The translations under genes and the position numbers were made by a program. A model generated the notes under the pieces. It was not told the origin of the DNA and made no database searches. It saw only the letters and a list, made by a program, of their open reading frames with translations. Below, in pieces: positions 9,672 to 20,988 of a DNA stretch of 55,339 nucleotides (positions are counted from its first letter, which is position 1; every line of letters starts with the position of its first letter). Origin of the DNA: Bacillus glycinifermentans (GTDB lineage: Bacteria > Bacillota > Bacilli > Bacillales > Bacillaceae); contig NZ_LECW02000011.1 of the NCBI RefSeq assembly GCF_001042475.2, forward strand, positions 1 to 55,339, read 5' to 3'.

Positions 9672-9959
9672 TTAATTTTTTAGAGATTGAAGCTGTGCTT
9701 GAATTTCGTTGATGATTTGCTCAGCGCCTTCTGGGCTAAGAACCAGTTTACCGCCGGCAAGTTTAAGGTTGTCATCAGAAACTTCGCCAGTTACTTGGCA
9801 AGTCATGTTTGGTTTATATTTTTTCAAGATGATTTTTTCGTCATCAACATAGATTTCAAGAGCGTCTTTTTCCGCGATTCCAAGAGTACGGCGAAGTTCA
9901 ATCGGAATCACCACGCGTCCTAGTTCGTCAACTTTACGTACAATACCTGTAGATTTCAT
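9672..9959 (-). CDS. abrB: Transition-state regulator AbrB
   Basis: AbrB represses many stationary-phase genes during growth and binds AT-rich DNA as a tetramer. The N-terminal swapped-hairpin domain is nearly identical to B. subtilis, including the DNA-contacting arginines R8, R15, R23 and R24 when counted from MKSTG. The GGGAGGAG site (9967-9974) lies seven bases from the ATG at 9959 but only one from an upstream in-frame ATG at 9965. I therefore start at 9959 (95 residues); some annotations use the longer form. This is the only leftward gene in the window. Tandem Spo0A boxes sit downstream of its promoter, and AbrB is also autorepressed in B. subtilis. Confidence 0.96.
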   Translation of the reverse strand: MKSTGIVRKVDELGRVVIPIELRRTLGIAEKDALEIYVDDEKIILKKYKPNMTCQVTGEVSDDNLKLAGGKLVLSPEGAEQIINEIQAQLQSLKN

Positions 9960-10006
9960 ATTCATTCTCCTCCCGAAAGATTCTTATTTTAATAAGTGTT
10001 ATAATC

Positions 10007-10023
10007 TTCGTCATTATTCGACA
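10007..10023 (-). promoter_or_regulatory. Tandem Spo0A boxes of abrB
   Basis: Read leftward, TGTCGAA (10023-10017), three bases, then TGACGAA (10013-10007). This matches the arrangement by which phosphorylated Spo0A represses abrB in B. subtilis. It lies about 10-25 bases downstream of the predicted transcription start. Confidence 0.88.
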
Positions 10024-10039
10024 AAATCCTTACAGTCCT

Positions 10040-10068
10040 AGCATAACAAGGTTTCCAATAAACGTCAA
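10040..10068 (-). promoter_or_regulatory. Sigma-A promoter of abrB
   Basis: On the minus strand, TTGACG (10068-10063), 17 bases, TATGCT (10045-10040). The predicted start near 10033 puts the Spo0A boxes in the early transcribed region. Confidence 0.8.
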
Positions 10069-10340
10069 TCATTTTCTTTTCTATAGTTTGTAAAAATTAG
10101 ATCTTATAGTCAAAAGACCTTGAGAGAACTGATGAAACAAGGGATTAGAAGATGATATAACCTATCGATAATCCTAAAATATGTCCTTAAATCAAGACTT
10201 TCGAACTAAGGTTTTTCTTCATATCGATTATATACGACATTATTCGACAATGAAAGCATTTTTTTGTCGAAGTTGAATCGGATACTCAAAAAATAATATG
10301 TAAACGTCTATATTGCTTGTTTTTCGATATGTATATTTTC
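10069..10340. promoter_or_regulatory. AT-rich abrB/metS divergent region with two further Spo0A boxes
   Basis: No gene is seen here. It is AT-rich, as expected for AbrB autoregulation. Two perfect Spo0A boxes face each other: TTCGACA at 10243-10249 (minus-strand box) and TGTCGAA at 10265-10271 (plus-strand box), 22 bases apart. Their target promoter is unclear. Confidence 0.6.
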
Positions 10341-10368
10341 TTGAACTTAAAGGCTAAGATGGTATCAT
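10341..10368 (+). promoter_or_regulatory. Likely metS promoter
   Basis: TTGAAC (10341-10346), 16 bases, TATCAT (10363-10368). The predicted start is near 10374, giving a leader of about 95 bases. Confidence 0.6.
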
Positions 10369-10418
10369 ATAAAGAGGGAATATGTAATCAACGATATATT
10401 GAATGAAGACACTTGCCG

Positions 10419-10445
10419 CTCTCGTCCTTTGGGCGGGAGTTTTTT
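10419..10445 (+). terminator. Intrinsic terminator in the metS leader
   Basis: CTCTCGTCC / GGGCGGGAG forms nine pairs (two G-U) around a three-base loop and is followed by six T. It ends about 13 bases before the metS ribosome binding site, so it either attenuates metS or ends an upstream small RNA. No T-box sequence is visible. Confidence 0.75.
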
Positions 10446-10455
10446 GACATTTTAA

Positions 10456-12459
<2,004 letters not shown>

Positions 12460-12465
12460 AATCTG

Positions 12466-12514
12466 ACAAAAGGTGTTTCACGTGTAACATTTCGTCGAAC
12501 ACCTTTTGTTTTTA
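12466..12514 (+). terminator. metS terminator
   Basis: 12-bp perfect stem ACAAAAGGTGTT / AACACCTTTTGT with a long loop, then a T-rich tail. Confidence 0.85.
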
Positions 12515-12548
12515 TCGACAATACATACGAAAAGGGTGGCAATGTTTT

Positions 12549-13316
12549 ATGTTATTTGATACACACGCACATTTAAACGCAGAGCAGTTTAACGAGGATT
12601 TGGAAGATGTCATTGCCCGGGCAAAGGAAGAAAAGGTCGAGAATATCGTCGTTGTAGGCTTTGACCGTCCAACGATCAAGCGGGCCATGGAATTGATTGA
12701 GACATATGACTTTATATACGCGGCAATCGGATGGCATCCGGTTGATGCAATCGACATGACAGATGAGGACCTTGCATGGATTAAAGAGCTTTCTTCCCAT
12801 GAGAAAGTCGTGGCAATTGGCGAAATGGGCCTCGATTACCACTGGGATAAGTCGCCGAAAGACGTTCAAAAAGAAGTGTTCCGCAAGCAAATTGCTCTGG
12901 CAAAGGAAGTTGGCCTTCCGATTGTGATCCACAACCGGGATGCAACTGAGGATGTCGTCACGATTTTGCGGGAAGAAGGGGCCGAGGAAGTCGGCGGAAT
13001 CATGCATTGCTTTACAGGCAGCGCCGAGGTGGCGAAAGAATGCATCAATATGAATTTCTACCTATCTTTCGGCGGTCCGGTCACATTTAAAAATGCAAAA
13101 AAACCGAAAGAAGTCGTCAAACAAGTACCAAATGACCGTCTTCTGATCGAGACGGATTGCCCGTATCTAACGCCGCACCCTTTCAGAGGAAAGCGGAATG
13201 AACCGAGCTATGTAAAACTGGTCGCGGAACAGATCGCAGAATTAAAAGGAATGACGTATGAAGAAGTGGCTGCCATTACCACCGAAAATGCAAAAAAACT
13301 TTTCGGCATCTGCTGA
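12549..13316 (+). CDS. tatD: TatD-family metal-dependent DNase YabD
   Basis: A 255-residue TIM-barrel hydrolase of the TatD family, likely a metal-dependent DNase. The metal ligands are visible as THAH (H6, H8), the Glu in GEMGLDYHW, the His in VIHNRDA, HCFTGS and the Asp in IETDCPYLTP. It follows metS closely after that gene's terminator, and the metS-tatD order is common in many bacteria. GGGTGG lies upstream of the ATG. The physiological substrate in Bacillus is unproven. Confidence 0.93.
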   Translation: MLFDTHAHLNAEQFNEDLEDVIARAKEEKVENIVVVGFDRPTIKRAMELIETYDFIYAAIGWHPVDAIDMTDEDLAWIKELSSHEKVVAIGEMGLDYHWDKSPKDVQKEVFRKQIALAKEVGLPIVIHNRDATEDVVTILREEGAEEVGGIMHCFTGSAEVAKECINMNFYLSFGGPVTFKNAKKPKEVVKQVPNDRLLIETDCPYLTPHPFRGKRNEPSYVKLVAEQIAELKGMTYEEVAAITTENAKKLFGIC

Positions 13317-13337
13317 CAGCATTTGATGTCAATTTTT
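13314..13337 (+). terminator. Weak terminator after tatD
   Basis: TGACA / TGTCA stem overlapping the tatD stop codon, followed by ATTTTT. Confidence 0.4.
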
Positions 13338-13492
13338 ACGCAAGCCTGTCTTTTCGGGAGTTGATTCTTAGAAGTTCTACATGTCTGTTTACACTCATAG
13401 GATATCTTTGTCGACAAGTCTTCCTTTCTTTTATGAGGTTGTTTTCCCATAATAAAAGTAATGGCGGCTTGCGGATTAAAAAGGGAGGAGGG

Positions 13493-13521
13493 TTGACAGG
13501 CTTGTAGATACTCTATATAAT
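13493..13521 (+). promoter_or_regulatory. Consensus sigma-A promoter of yabE
   Basis: TTGACA (13493-13498), 17 bases, TATAAT (13516-13521): a full consensus match with ideal spacing. Confidence 0.88.
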
Positions 13522-13560
13522 CTCCCCGAGGAGAAGGAGGCGTTTTTCATCATACAAAAA

Positions 13561-14760
13561 ATGAAAAAGCTGTTTTCCGTAAAGCTTAGCAGAAGCAGGG
13601 GGGTTCTGATTGCTGCCGGACTGCTGGTAGCAGGCACAGGAACCGCTTACGGAGCAAATGAGCTCACGAAACAACCGGTCTCGATTTCAATTAACGGGAA
13701 AAAGCAGAGCGTACGGACGCATGCGAAAACGGTAGGTGAGCTGATGAAAAGCTTAAACATCGAAACGAGGAAAGAAGATCACATCTCTCCCGCTGAAGAT
13801 ACAAAAATCACGAGCAGCATGAGTGTTGAATACGTTGCTGCCAAACCGGTCCGTTTGACGATGGACGGTGAGGAAAAGCAGGTGTGGACGACAGCGGGAA
13901 CGGTCGGCAAACTTCTTAAAGAGTTAAATCTAGAGTTGGCGGAACATGATCAAATTGATCCCTCAGTTGATAAAGAGATAAAAAAAGACATGAAGCTGAC
14001 TTTGCAAAGAGCTTTTAAAGTGACTGTAAAGGATGCCGGCAAAAATAAAGACATATGGACAACTTCGACTACTGTCGCTGACTTTTTAAGACATCACAAG
14101 ATCAGCATAAAAGGCGAGGATGAAGTCAAGCCTGCGCTGGATGAAAAGCTGACGAAGGATCAGGCGGATATTCACATTACTCGTATCAAAAAGGTCACCG
14201 ATGTAGTGGAAGAGGACATTCCTTTTGACGTGCGGAAGAAAGAAGATGCATCTTTGGAAAAAGGCACGGAAAAGGTGGTTCAGCAAGGCAAACACGGCAA
14301 GCTTAAAAAGCACTATGCCGTTGTGAAGAAAAACGGCAAAGAAGTTTCCAGGGAATTGATTAAAGAGGAAACAGCGAAAGAAAGCAAAGCCAAAATCATC
14401 GCCGTCGGCACGAAGAAAAAAACCGTAGCGCAAGTAAGCGCAAATGTATCGCGCGGCAATGAATCCTCTGGAAAAGAGTTCTACGTGTCTTCAACAGCGT
14501 ATACGGCGAGCTGCAGCGGCTGCTCGGGACACACGGCAACAGGTGTCAATTTAAAGAACAATCCGGGCTCCAAGGTCATTGCGGTAGATCCGCGCTTTAT
14601 TCCATTGGGCACTAAAGTCCATGTGGAAGGATACGGCTATGCGATTGCAGCCGATACAGGTTCGGCAATCAAAGGCCGCAAAATCGATGTGTTCTTTCCG
14701 AGCAAGTCTGCGGCTTACCGGTGGGGAAGCAAAAAAGTTAAAATTAAGGTTCTGAACTAA
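13561..14760 (+). CDS. yabE: YabE, secreted cell-wall protein (DUF348, G5, 3D domains)
   Basis: A 399-residue secreted, probably cell-wall-remodelling protein related to resuscitation-promoting factors. A hydrophobic signal segment (about 14-33) is followed by three DUF348 repeats (about 38-98, 99-156, 157-218), a G5 domain (about 220-280) and a C-terminal 3D domain (about 305-399) containing AADTGSAIKG and KIDVFF. The 3D domain resembles the lytic transglycosylase core of MltA. The first ATG lies 20 bases from the GGAGG site (13536-13540), while in-frame ATC (13549) and ATA (13552) codons are better spaced, so the true start is uncertain. In B. subtilis yabE is controlled by an antisense RNA from ECF sigma factors; I did not find that promoter here. 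Confidence 0.9.
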   Translation: MKKLFSVKLSRSRGVLIAAGLLVAGTGTAYGANELTKQPVSISINGKKQSVRTHAKTVGELMKSLNIETRKEDHISPAEDTKITSSMSVEYVAAKPVRLTMDGEEKQVWTTAGTVGKLLKELNLELAEHDQIDPSVDKEIKKDMKLTLQRAFKVTVKDAGKNKDIWTTSTTVADFLRHHKISIKGEDEVKPALDEKLTKDQADIHITRIKKVTDVVEEDIPFDVRKKEDASLEKGTEKVVQQGKHGKLKKHYAVVKKNGKEVSRELIKEETAKESKAKIIAVGTKKKTVAQVSANVSRGNESSGKEFYVSSTAYTASCSGCSGHTATGVNLKNNPGSKVIAVDPRFIPLGTKVHVEGYGYAIAADTGSAIKGRKIDVFFPSKSAAYRWGSKKVKIKVLN

Positions 14761-14787
14761 ATATATATTTATTATTCTGATTGTAAG

Positions 14788-14817
14788 CAGAGGGATTTTG
14801 CGCCCTCTGTTTTTTTG
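14788..14817 (+). terminator. yabE terminator
   Basis: CAGAGGG / CCCTCTG stem with an 8-base loop and seven or more T. Confidence 0.88.
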
Positions 14818-14916
14818 GTTATAATAGATCCATCTTGTTTTCTAATCAATTAGACGGTTTTATTACAAAAAGGTTTCAGTTTTTTTAAAAATGTTTTTCA
14901 ACATGCGGAGGAAGAA

Positions 14917-16364
<1,448 letters not shown>

Positions 16365-16394
16365 CATGGGCATGTGACGGCTTGCCACCTGTTC

Positions 16395-16421
16395 ACCACT
16401 TGACCTCGAGGTACATAGGCT
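16395..16421 (+). promoter_or_regulatory. Sigma-K promoter of yabG
   Basis: AC (16395-16396), 17 bases, CATAGGCT (16414-16421), which fits the sigma-K pattern AC-N17-CATANNNT. It is consistent with late mother-cell expression of yabG. Confidence 0.65.
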
Positions 16422-16489
16422 AAAGAAGCACCTTTATAATGTCTGTCAATTGTTTGAGTAGGGCTTAGTCTATGTGTGGAGTGAAAAGC

Positions 16490-17371
16490 ATGCAGTTTAA
16501 AATAGGCGATATGGTAGTGAGAAAATCTTATCGAAGAGATATTTTATTTCGAATCATACGAATCGATCAATCGGCAAAGGGAGAACCGATAGCCGTTTTG
16601 CACGGGGATGAAGTGAGGTTAATCGCTGACGCGCATTTAACGGATCTGGAGATTGTCCGCGAGGCTGAGCGCCTGATGAGAAAACAGGAAGAAGAAACAA
16701 AAATGAAGGAATCCCTCGATTTGCTCCGTCAGGATTATAAGCTGCTGCGCGAAAAACACGAATACCGTGCAACAAATCAATACAGTCACCAACAGCAGTA
16801 TTTTCATATGCCGGGAAGAGTCCTTCATTTAGACGGGGATTCGGCTTATTTAAAGAAGTGCCTCGCATTGTATGAAAAAATCGGGGTTCCGGTATACGGC
16901 ATCCATTGTTATGAAAAGAAAATGTCAGCCGTCATTGAGGAGCTTATTGACGAGTACCGGCCGGATTTATTGGTTATCACAGGGCATGACGCGTATTCGA
17001 AGCAAAAAGGGGACATCAACAATTTGGATGCCTACAGGCATTCAAAGGATTTTATCGAAACCGTTCAAAAAGCAAGAAAAAAAATTCCCCATCTCGATCA
17101 GCTCGTGATTTTTGCCGGGGCGTGCCAGTCCCATTTTGAATCATTGATCAAGGCGGGGGCCAATTTTGCGAGCTCACCGTCAAGGGTCAACATTCACGCG
17201 CTTGACCCGGTCTATATTGTCGCAAAAATCAGCTTCACTCCTTTTATGGACCGAATTAACGTCTGGGAAGTGCTCAGAAATACGCTGACGAGGGAGAAAG
17301 GGCTCGGAGGCATTGAAACCCGGGGCGTTTTGCGAATTGGAATGCCGTATAAAACGAAAGCAAACGATTAA
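16490..17371 (+). CDS. yabG: Sporulation-specific protease YabG
   Basis: A mother-cell protease (family U57) that processes spore coat proteins such as SpoIVA, CotF and YeeK and prepares them for cross-linking. The likely catalytic residues are C212 in FAGACQSHFE and H166 in TGHDAYS. I use ATG 16490 (MQFKIGDMV), which matches the B. subtilis start and has GGAGTGAA upstream; the frame is open to an ATG-like start at 16472. The product is 293 residues. The gene is monocistronic, with a sigma-K promoter and its own terminator. Confidence 0.94.
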   Translation: MQFKIGDMVVRKSYRRDILFRIIRIDQSAKGEPIAVLHGDEVRLIADAHLTDLEIVREAERLMRKQEEETKMKESLDLLRQDYKLLREKHEYRATNQYSHQQQYFHMPGRVLHLDGDSAYLKKCLALYEKIGVPVYGIHCYEKKMSAVIEELIDEYRPDLLVITGHDAYSKQKGDINNLDAYRHSKDFIETVQKARKKIPHLDQLVIFAGACQSHFESLIKAGANFASSPSRVNIHALDPVYIVAKISFTPFMDRINVWEVLRNTLTREKGLGGIETRGVLRIGMPYKTKAND

Positions 17372-17396
17372 ACCCGCCCGATTTTGGCGGGTTTTT
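17372..17396 (+). terminator. yabG terminator
   Basis: ACCCGCC / GGCGGGT stem with a 7-base loop and TTTTT. Confidence 0.88.
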
Positions 17397-17492
17397 GTCA
17401 AATCATCGCCTTATTTTTTAAAAACATACATAAATAAACGAAAAATGAGAAAAATAGGGGAAAGTTGGCGTACAATTTTCACAATTATTTTG

Positions 17493-17522
17493 TTGACAAT
17501 AGCTCATAAACGTTGATATAAT
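17493..17522 (+). promoter_or_regulatory. veg upstream promoter
   Basis: TTGACA (17493-17498), 18 bases, TATAAT (17517-17522), with both hexamers at consensus. It lies 41 bases upstream of the main veg promoter. Confidence 0.8.
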
Positions 17523-17533
17523 TTAAATTTTAT

Positions 17534-17562
17534 TTGACAAAAATGGGCTATTGTAGTATACT
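17534..17562 (+). promoter_or_regulatory. Main veg promoter
   Basis: TTGACA (17534-17539), 17 bases, TATACT (17557-17562), preceded by AT-rich DNA. It corresponds to the strong vegetative promoter of B. subtilis veg. Confidence 0.92.
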
Positions 17563-17583
17563 GAATGTAGTGAGGTGGATGCA

Positions 17584-17844
17584 ATGGCGAAAACGTTGTC
17601 CGATATTAAAAGATCGCTTGATGGACATTTAGGAAAAAGGCTTACGTTAAAAGCAAACGGAGGCCGCCGAAAAACGATTGAGCGTTCGGGCATTTTAGCT
17701 GAGACGTACCCTTCTGTTTTTGTGATACAACTGGATCAGGACGAGAATTCGTTCGAGAGAGTTTCATACAGTTATGCGGATATTCTTACTGAGACCGTCG
17801 AATTAAGGTTTTCCGACGACAAAACGGGCTCAGTAGCCCTTTAA
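17584..17844 (+). CDS. veg: Veg protein
   Basis: A small, highly expressed protein of 86 residues; in B. subtilis it stimulates biofilm matrix genes by affecting SinR. The sequence [14 protein letters not shown] then [14 protein letters not shown] is almost unchanged from B. subtilis. The start is ATG 17584 behind GAGGTGG; a GTG at 17575 lies within that site. A Sm-like or KOW-type small barrel is plausible, but no catalytic residue is evident. Two strong promoters precede it and a terminator follows. Confidence 0.95.
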   Translation: MAKTLSDIKRSLDGHLGKRLTLKANGGRRKTIERSGILAETYPSVFVIQLDQDENSFERVSYSYADILTETVELRFSDDKTGSVAL

Positions 17845-17845
17845 T

Positions 17846-17876
17846 AAGCAGTATACATTATGTTTACTGCTTTTTG
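17846..17876 (+). terminator. veg terminator
   Basis: AAGCAGTA / TACTGCTT perfect 8-bp stem followed by T's. A smaller GGGCT-AGCCC hairpin lies just upstream, across the veg 3' end. Confidence 0.82.
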
Positions 17877-17948
17877 TTTTGCCTTTTTTTATCCAATATT
17901 TTTCGGGAAAGATCTGACGGGGAAGAAGCAAAGCTATAAATGTCACTC

Positions 17949-17978
17949 GTTTATGAGGGTTCTGCTAATGGTATGATA
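17949..17978 (+). promoter_or_regulatory. Probable sigma-G promoter of sspF
   Basis: GTTTA (17949-17953), 18 bases, TATGATA (17972-17978). It is near the sigma-G pattern GHATR-N18-CATWHTA, with mismatches in both elements. Confidence 0.55.
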
Positions 17979-17998
17979 CTTGAAAGGGGCTGTTTCGC

Positions 17999-18184
17999 AT
18001 GGGCAGACGTCGAAGCATCATGTCAGAGGAATTCAAATATGAATTGGCAAAAGATCTTGGGTTTTACGATACTGTAAAAAACGAAGGCTGGGGAGCGATT
18101 CGGGCCAGAGACGCCGGAAACATGGTGAAGCGGGCCATTGAATTAGCCGAACAGCATATGGCTCAAAATCAACAGAATCGATAA
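17999..18184 (+). CDS. sspF: Small acid-soluble spore protein SspF
   Basis: A 61-residue minor alpha/beta-type SASP that should bind spore DNA in the forespore. [15 protein letters not shown] and the conserved C-terminal helix [18 protein letters not shown] match B. subtilis SspF. The usual GPR protease site of major SASPs is not obvious. AAAGGGG precedes the ATG by nine bases. It is a single-gene unit with its own terminator. Confidence 0.93.
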   Translation: MGRRRSIMSEEFKYELAKDLGFYDTVKNEGWGAIRARDAGNMVKRAIELAEQHMAQNQQNR

Positions 18185-18194
18185 AACGGGTGAC

Positions 18195-18224
18195 AACGGA
18201 GGGCGCTGCAGTCCTCCGTTTTTT
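18195..18224 (+). terminator. sspF terminator
   Basis: AACGGAGG / CCTCCGTT stem with a 10-base loop and TTTT. Confidence 0.87.
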
Positions 18225-18335
18225 CGTTATAAACGTCCGAACCTTGCCGCTCTACGTGCATTTGTACGTCCTGTACTATAAAATATGTTACAATGTGGAT
18301 ACTTATGTTTAGATGGAGAAGTAGGTGAATTTGGA

Positions 18336-19205
18336 TTGCGTATTTTAGAAAAGGCGCCGGCAAAAATCAATTTGTCGCTCGACGTCCTCGGCAAACGTCC
18401 TGACGGGTACCATGAAGTGAAAATGGTCATGACGACGATTGATCTCGCAGATCGGGTCGAGTTATCGGAGCTATCGGAAGATAAGATTACGGTTGCCTCC
18501 CACAACCGGTTTGTTCCGGATGACCAGAGGAATCTTGCTTATCAAGCGGCCATGCTGATGAAAAAACGATACGGCATTAAAAAAGGCGTTTCGATTTTGA
18601 TCACGAAGGTCATTCCGGTAGCTGCGGGGCTTGCGGGCGGAAGCAGTGACGCCGCTGCCGTACTGAGAGGCTTAAACCGCCTGTGGAATATGAAGCTTTC
18701 CGTAAATGAGCTCGCCGATCTAGGCGCAGAGATCGGATCTGATGTATCGTTTTGCGTTCATGGGGGGACAGCTCTTGCAACTGGAAGGGGAGAGAAGATC
18801 CGCCACATTGAAACGCCGCCGCATTGCTGGGTCTTGCTTGCAAAACCGACGATCGGCGTATCGACCGCAGAAGTGTACAGACAGCTCAAGACCGACAATA
18901 TCGAACATCCGGACGTGCAAGGTATGATTTCGGCCATTGAGGAGAAAAATTTTCATAAGATGTGTGAAAAACTCGGGAATGTGCTTGAATCGGTTACATT
19001 AAATATGCACCCTGAAGTCGCAATGATTAAAAACCAGATGAAGCGCTTTGGAGCGGATGCGGTATTGATGAGCGGAAGCGGTCCGACGGTGTTTGGGCTT
19101 GTTCAGTATGAATCAAAAGTGCAACGTATATATAACGGGTTAAGAGGGTTTTGCGATCAGGTATATGCTGTGCGAATGATCGGGGAACAAAATGACCTTG
19201 ATTAA
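18336..19205 (+). CDS. ispE: 4-diphosphocytidyl-2-C-methyl-D-erythritol kinase
   Basis: The ATP-dependent GHMP kinase of the MEP pathway to isoprenoids, essential in bacilli. The N-terminal [10 protein letters not shown], the glycine-rich [15 protein letters not shown] phosphate loop and the C-terminal [11 protein letters not shown] are intact. The start is TTG 18336 behind AGGTGA (spacing seven), giving 289 residues as in B. subtilis. The longer frame from 18285 runs through the promoter region. It ends 56 bases before purR. Confidence 0.95.
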   Translation: MRILEKAPAKINLSLDVLGKRPDGYHEVKMVMTTIDLADRVELSELSEDKITVASHNRFVPDDQRNLAYQAAMLMKKRYGIKKGVSILITKVIPVAAGLAGGSSDAAAVLRGLNRLWNMKLSVNELADLGAEIGSDVSFCVHGGTALATGRGEKIRHIETPPHCWVLLAKPTIGVSTAEVYRQLKTDNIEHPDVQGMISAIEEKNFHKMCEKLGNVLESVTLNMHPEVAMIKNQMKRFGADAVLMSGSGPTVFGLVQYESKVQRIYNGLRGFCDQVYAVRMIGEQNDLD

Positions 19206-19261
19206 ATCCGTATGTTAAGTTATATTATTTTTAGAAATATTCGGATTTTGGAGGTAAGTGC

Positions 19262-20095
19262 ATGAAGTTTCGTCGAAGCGGCAGATTGGTAGATCTGACG
19301 AATTATTTGTTGACCCATCCGCATGTCTTAGTGCCATTAACCTTCTTTTCAGAACGGTATCAATCTGCAAAATCGTCAATTAGTGAAGATTTAACCATTA
19401 TTAAGCAGACCTTTGAGCAGCAGGGAATCGGAACGTTGCAGACGGTTCCCGGGGCGGCTGGAGGCGTTAAATATATTCCGAAGGTAAAGCTTGAGGAGGC
19501 GGAGGAATTTATCAGTGCACTCGGGAAGTCATTGATTGATTCGGAACGTATTTTGCCCGGGGGCTATTTATATTTGACGGATATTCTCGGAAAGCCGTCC
19601 GTGTTGTCGAAGGTCGGCAAAATTTTTGCTTCCGCCTTTTCAGACAGGGAAATTGATGTCGTCATGACTGTGGCAACGAAAGGAATTCCCCTGGCGTACG
19701 CGGTGGCCAGCTATTTGGACGTGCCGACCGTTGTCGTCAGGAAGGATAATAAAGTGACCGAAGGGTCAACGGTCAGCATCAATTATGCCTCAGGTTCATC
19801 CAATCGCATACAGACGATGTCGCTTGCAAAACGCAGCTTAAAGTCGGGATCGCACGTTTTAATCATAGACGATTTTATGAAAGCGGGTGGAACGATCAAC
19901 GGCATGATCAATTTGCTGGATGAATTCAATGCGTATGTGGCGGGAATCGGAGTTCTTGTGGAGGCTCAGGGAGTAAAGGAGCGGCTGGTTGATGAATATA
20001 TGTCACTTCTTACCCTTTCGGAAATCGATATGAAGGAAAAAAACGTCGAAATCCAAAACGGAAATTTTAAAGCGTTTTTTAAAGAAAATGAATAA
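19262..20095 (+). CDS. purR: Purine operon repressor PurR
   Basis: Represses purine biosynthesis and transport genes; PRPP binding lowers its DNA affinity. The N-terminal winged helix (about 1-75) is followed by a phosphoribosyltransferase-like domain with the PRPP loop [13 protein letters not shown]. It lacks the full catalytic set of a true transferase, as in the family. At 277 residues it is about eight shorter than B. subtilis PurR as I recall it, missing only the C-terminal tail. GGAGG precedes the ATG. It is followed by ridA (yabJ), as in B. subtilis. Confidence 0.96.
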   Translation: MKFRRSGRLVDLTNYLLTHPHVLVPLTFFSERYQSAKSSISEDLTIIKQTFEQQGIGTLQTVPGAAGGVKYIPKVKLEEAEEFISALGKSLIDSERILPGGYLYLTDILGKPSVLSKVGKIFASAFSDREIDVVMTVATKGIPLAYAVASYLDVPTVVVRKDNKVTEGSTVSINYASGSSNRIQTMSLAKRSLKSGSHVLIIDDFMKAGGTINGMINLLDEFNAYVAGIGVLVEAQGVKERLVDEYMSLLTLSEIDMKEKNVEIQNGNFKAFFKENE

Positions 20096-20112
20096 AGAAT
20101 GGGGAGTTTGAG

Positions 20113-20490
20113 ATGACAAAAGTTGTTCAGACAAAAGAAGCGCCGGAAGCAATCGGACCGTATTCACAGGGGATTATTGTCAATAACATGTTTTACAGCT
20201 CAGGGCAAATTCCTTTGACTCCGTCCGGCGAAATGATAAACGGGGATATTACCGAACAGACGCACCAGGTGTTCCGCAATTTAAAAGCCGTCCTAAAGGA
20301 AGCGGGAGCTTCGCTTGAAACGGTCGTCAAAGCGACAGTGTTTTTGGCGGATATGAATCAATTTGCAGAGGTTAACGAGGTGTACGGCCAGTATTTCGAT
20401 ACGCATAAACCGGCGCGGTCATGCGTTGAGGTGGCTCGGCTGCCGAAAGATGCGCTCGTTGAAATAGAAGTTATTGCCCTTGTGAAATAG
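20113..20490 (+). CDS. ridA: RidA-family enamine/imine deaminase YabJ
   Basis: A 125-residue trimeric RidA protein that hydrolyses reactive 2-aminoacrylate-type intermediates. The family signature is seen in [28 protein letters not shown] and the catalytic-site Arg in [13 protein letters not shown]. It shares an operon with purR (18-base gap), which fits its known effect on purine gene control in B. subtilis. A strong terminator follows. Confidence 0.94.
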   Translation: MTKVVQTKEAPEAIGPYSQGIIVNNMFYSSGQIPLTPSGEMINGDITEQTHQVFRNLKAVLKEAGASLETVVKATVFLADMNQFAEVNEVYGQYFDTHKPARSCVEVARLPKDALVEIEVIALVK

Positions 20491-20500
20491 GATATTTTTA

Positions 20501-20537
20501 AAAAGATGATTTTGGTATACAAGATCATCTTTTTTTG
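20501..20537 (+). terminator. purR-ridA terminator
   Basis: AAAAGATGAT / ATCATCTTTT perfect stem with a long loop and further T's. Confidence 0.85.
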
Positions 20538-20597
20538 TTTTGTATTTGACAATTCTGTGTGTTTTTATTCCAATATTGCAAAAATATTTTTAAATAT

Positions 20598-20626
20598 GCA
20601 GGAAAACAAAAAAACCCGTTGAATAG
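20598..20626 (+). promoter_or_regulatory. Sigma-H promoter of spoVG
   Basis: GCAGGAAAA (20598-20606), 11 bases, GTTGAATAG (20618-20626). It fits the sigma-H pattern and the known spoVG promoter. The AT-rich stretch upstream (20545-20597) is the expected AbrB-binding region. Confidence 0.83.
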
Positions 20627-20668
20627 TTAAACTAATGTTTTTATATTGGGAAAAGGTGGTGAACTACT

Positions 20669-20962
20669 GTGGAAGTTACCGACGTAAGATTACGCCGCGT
20701 GAATACCGATGGTCGCATGAGAGCGATTGCATCCATCACGCTGGATCACGAATTTGTAGTCCATGACATTCGTGTAATTGATGGAAACAATGGTCTTTTC
20801 GTTGCGATGCCAAGTAAGCGTACACCTGATGGAGAGTTTCGTGATATCGCTCATCCAATCAACTCAAGCACCCGCGGAAAAATTCAGGACGCGGTGTTAA
20901 ATGAATATCACCGTTTAGGTGAAGTTGAGGAAATAGAATATGAAGAAGCTGGAGCTTCTTAA
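20669..20962 (+). CDS. spoVG: Regulatory protein SpoVG
   Basis: A 97-residue nucleic-acid-binding regulator that affects asymmetric septation and cortex formation in Bacillus and many genes in other Firmicutes. The sequence [24 protein letters not shown] is the family hallmark, and the [16 protein letters not shown] helix carries the DNA-contact residues. The start is GTG behind AAAGGTGGTGA, as in B. subtilis. It is transcribed from a sigma-H promoter repressed by AbrB, linking it to the abrB gene in this same window. Confidence 0.96.
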   Translation: MEVTDVRLRRVNTDGRMRAIASITLDHEFVVHDIRVIDGNNGLFVAMPSKRTPDGEFRDIAHPINSSTRGKIQDAVLNEYHRLGEVEEIEYEEAGAS

Positions 20963-20966
20963 AAAG

Positions 20967-20988
20967 AGGGCTTATGGAAGCCCTTTTT
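20967..20988 (+). terminator. spoVG terminator
   Basis: AGGGCTT / AAGCCCT stem with a 4-base loop and TTTT. Confidence 0.88.
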
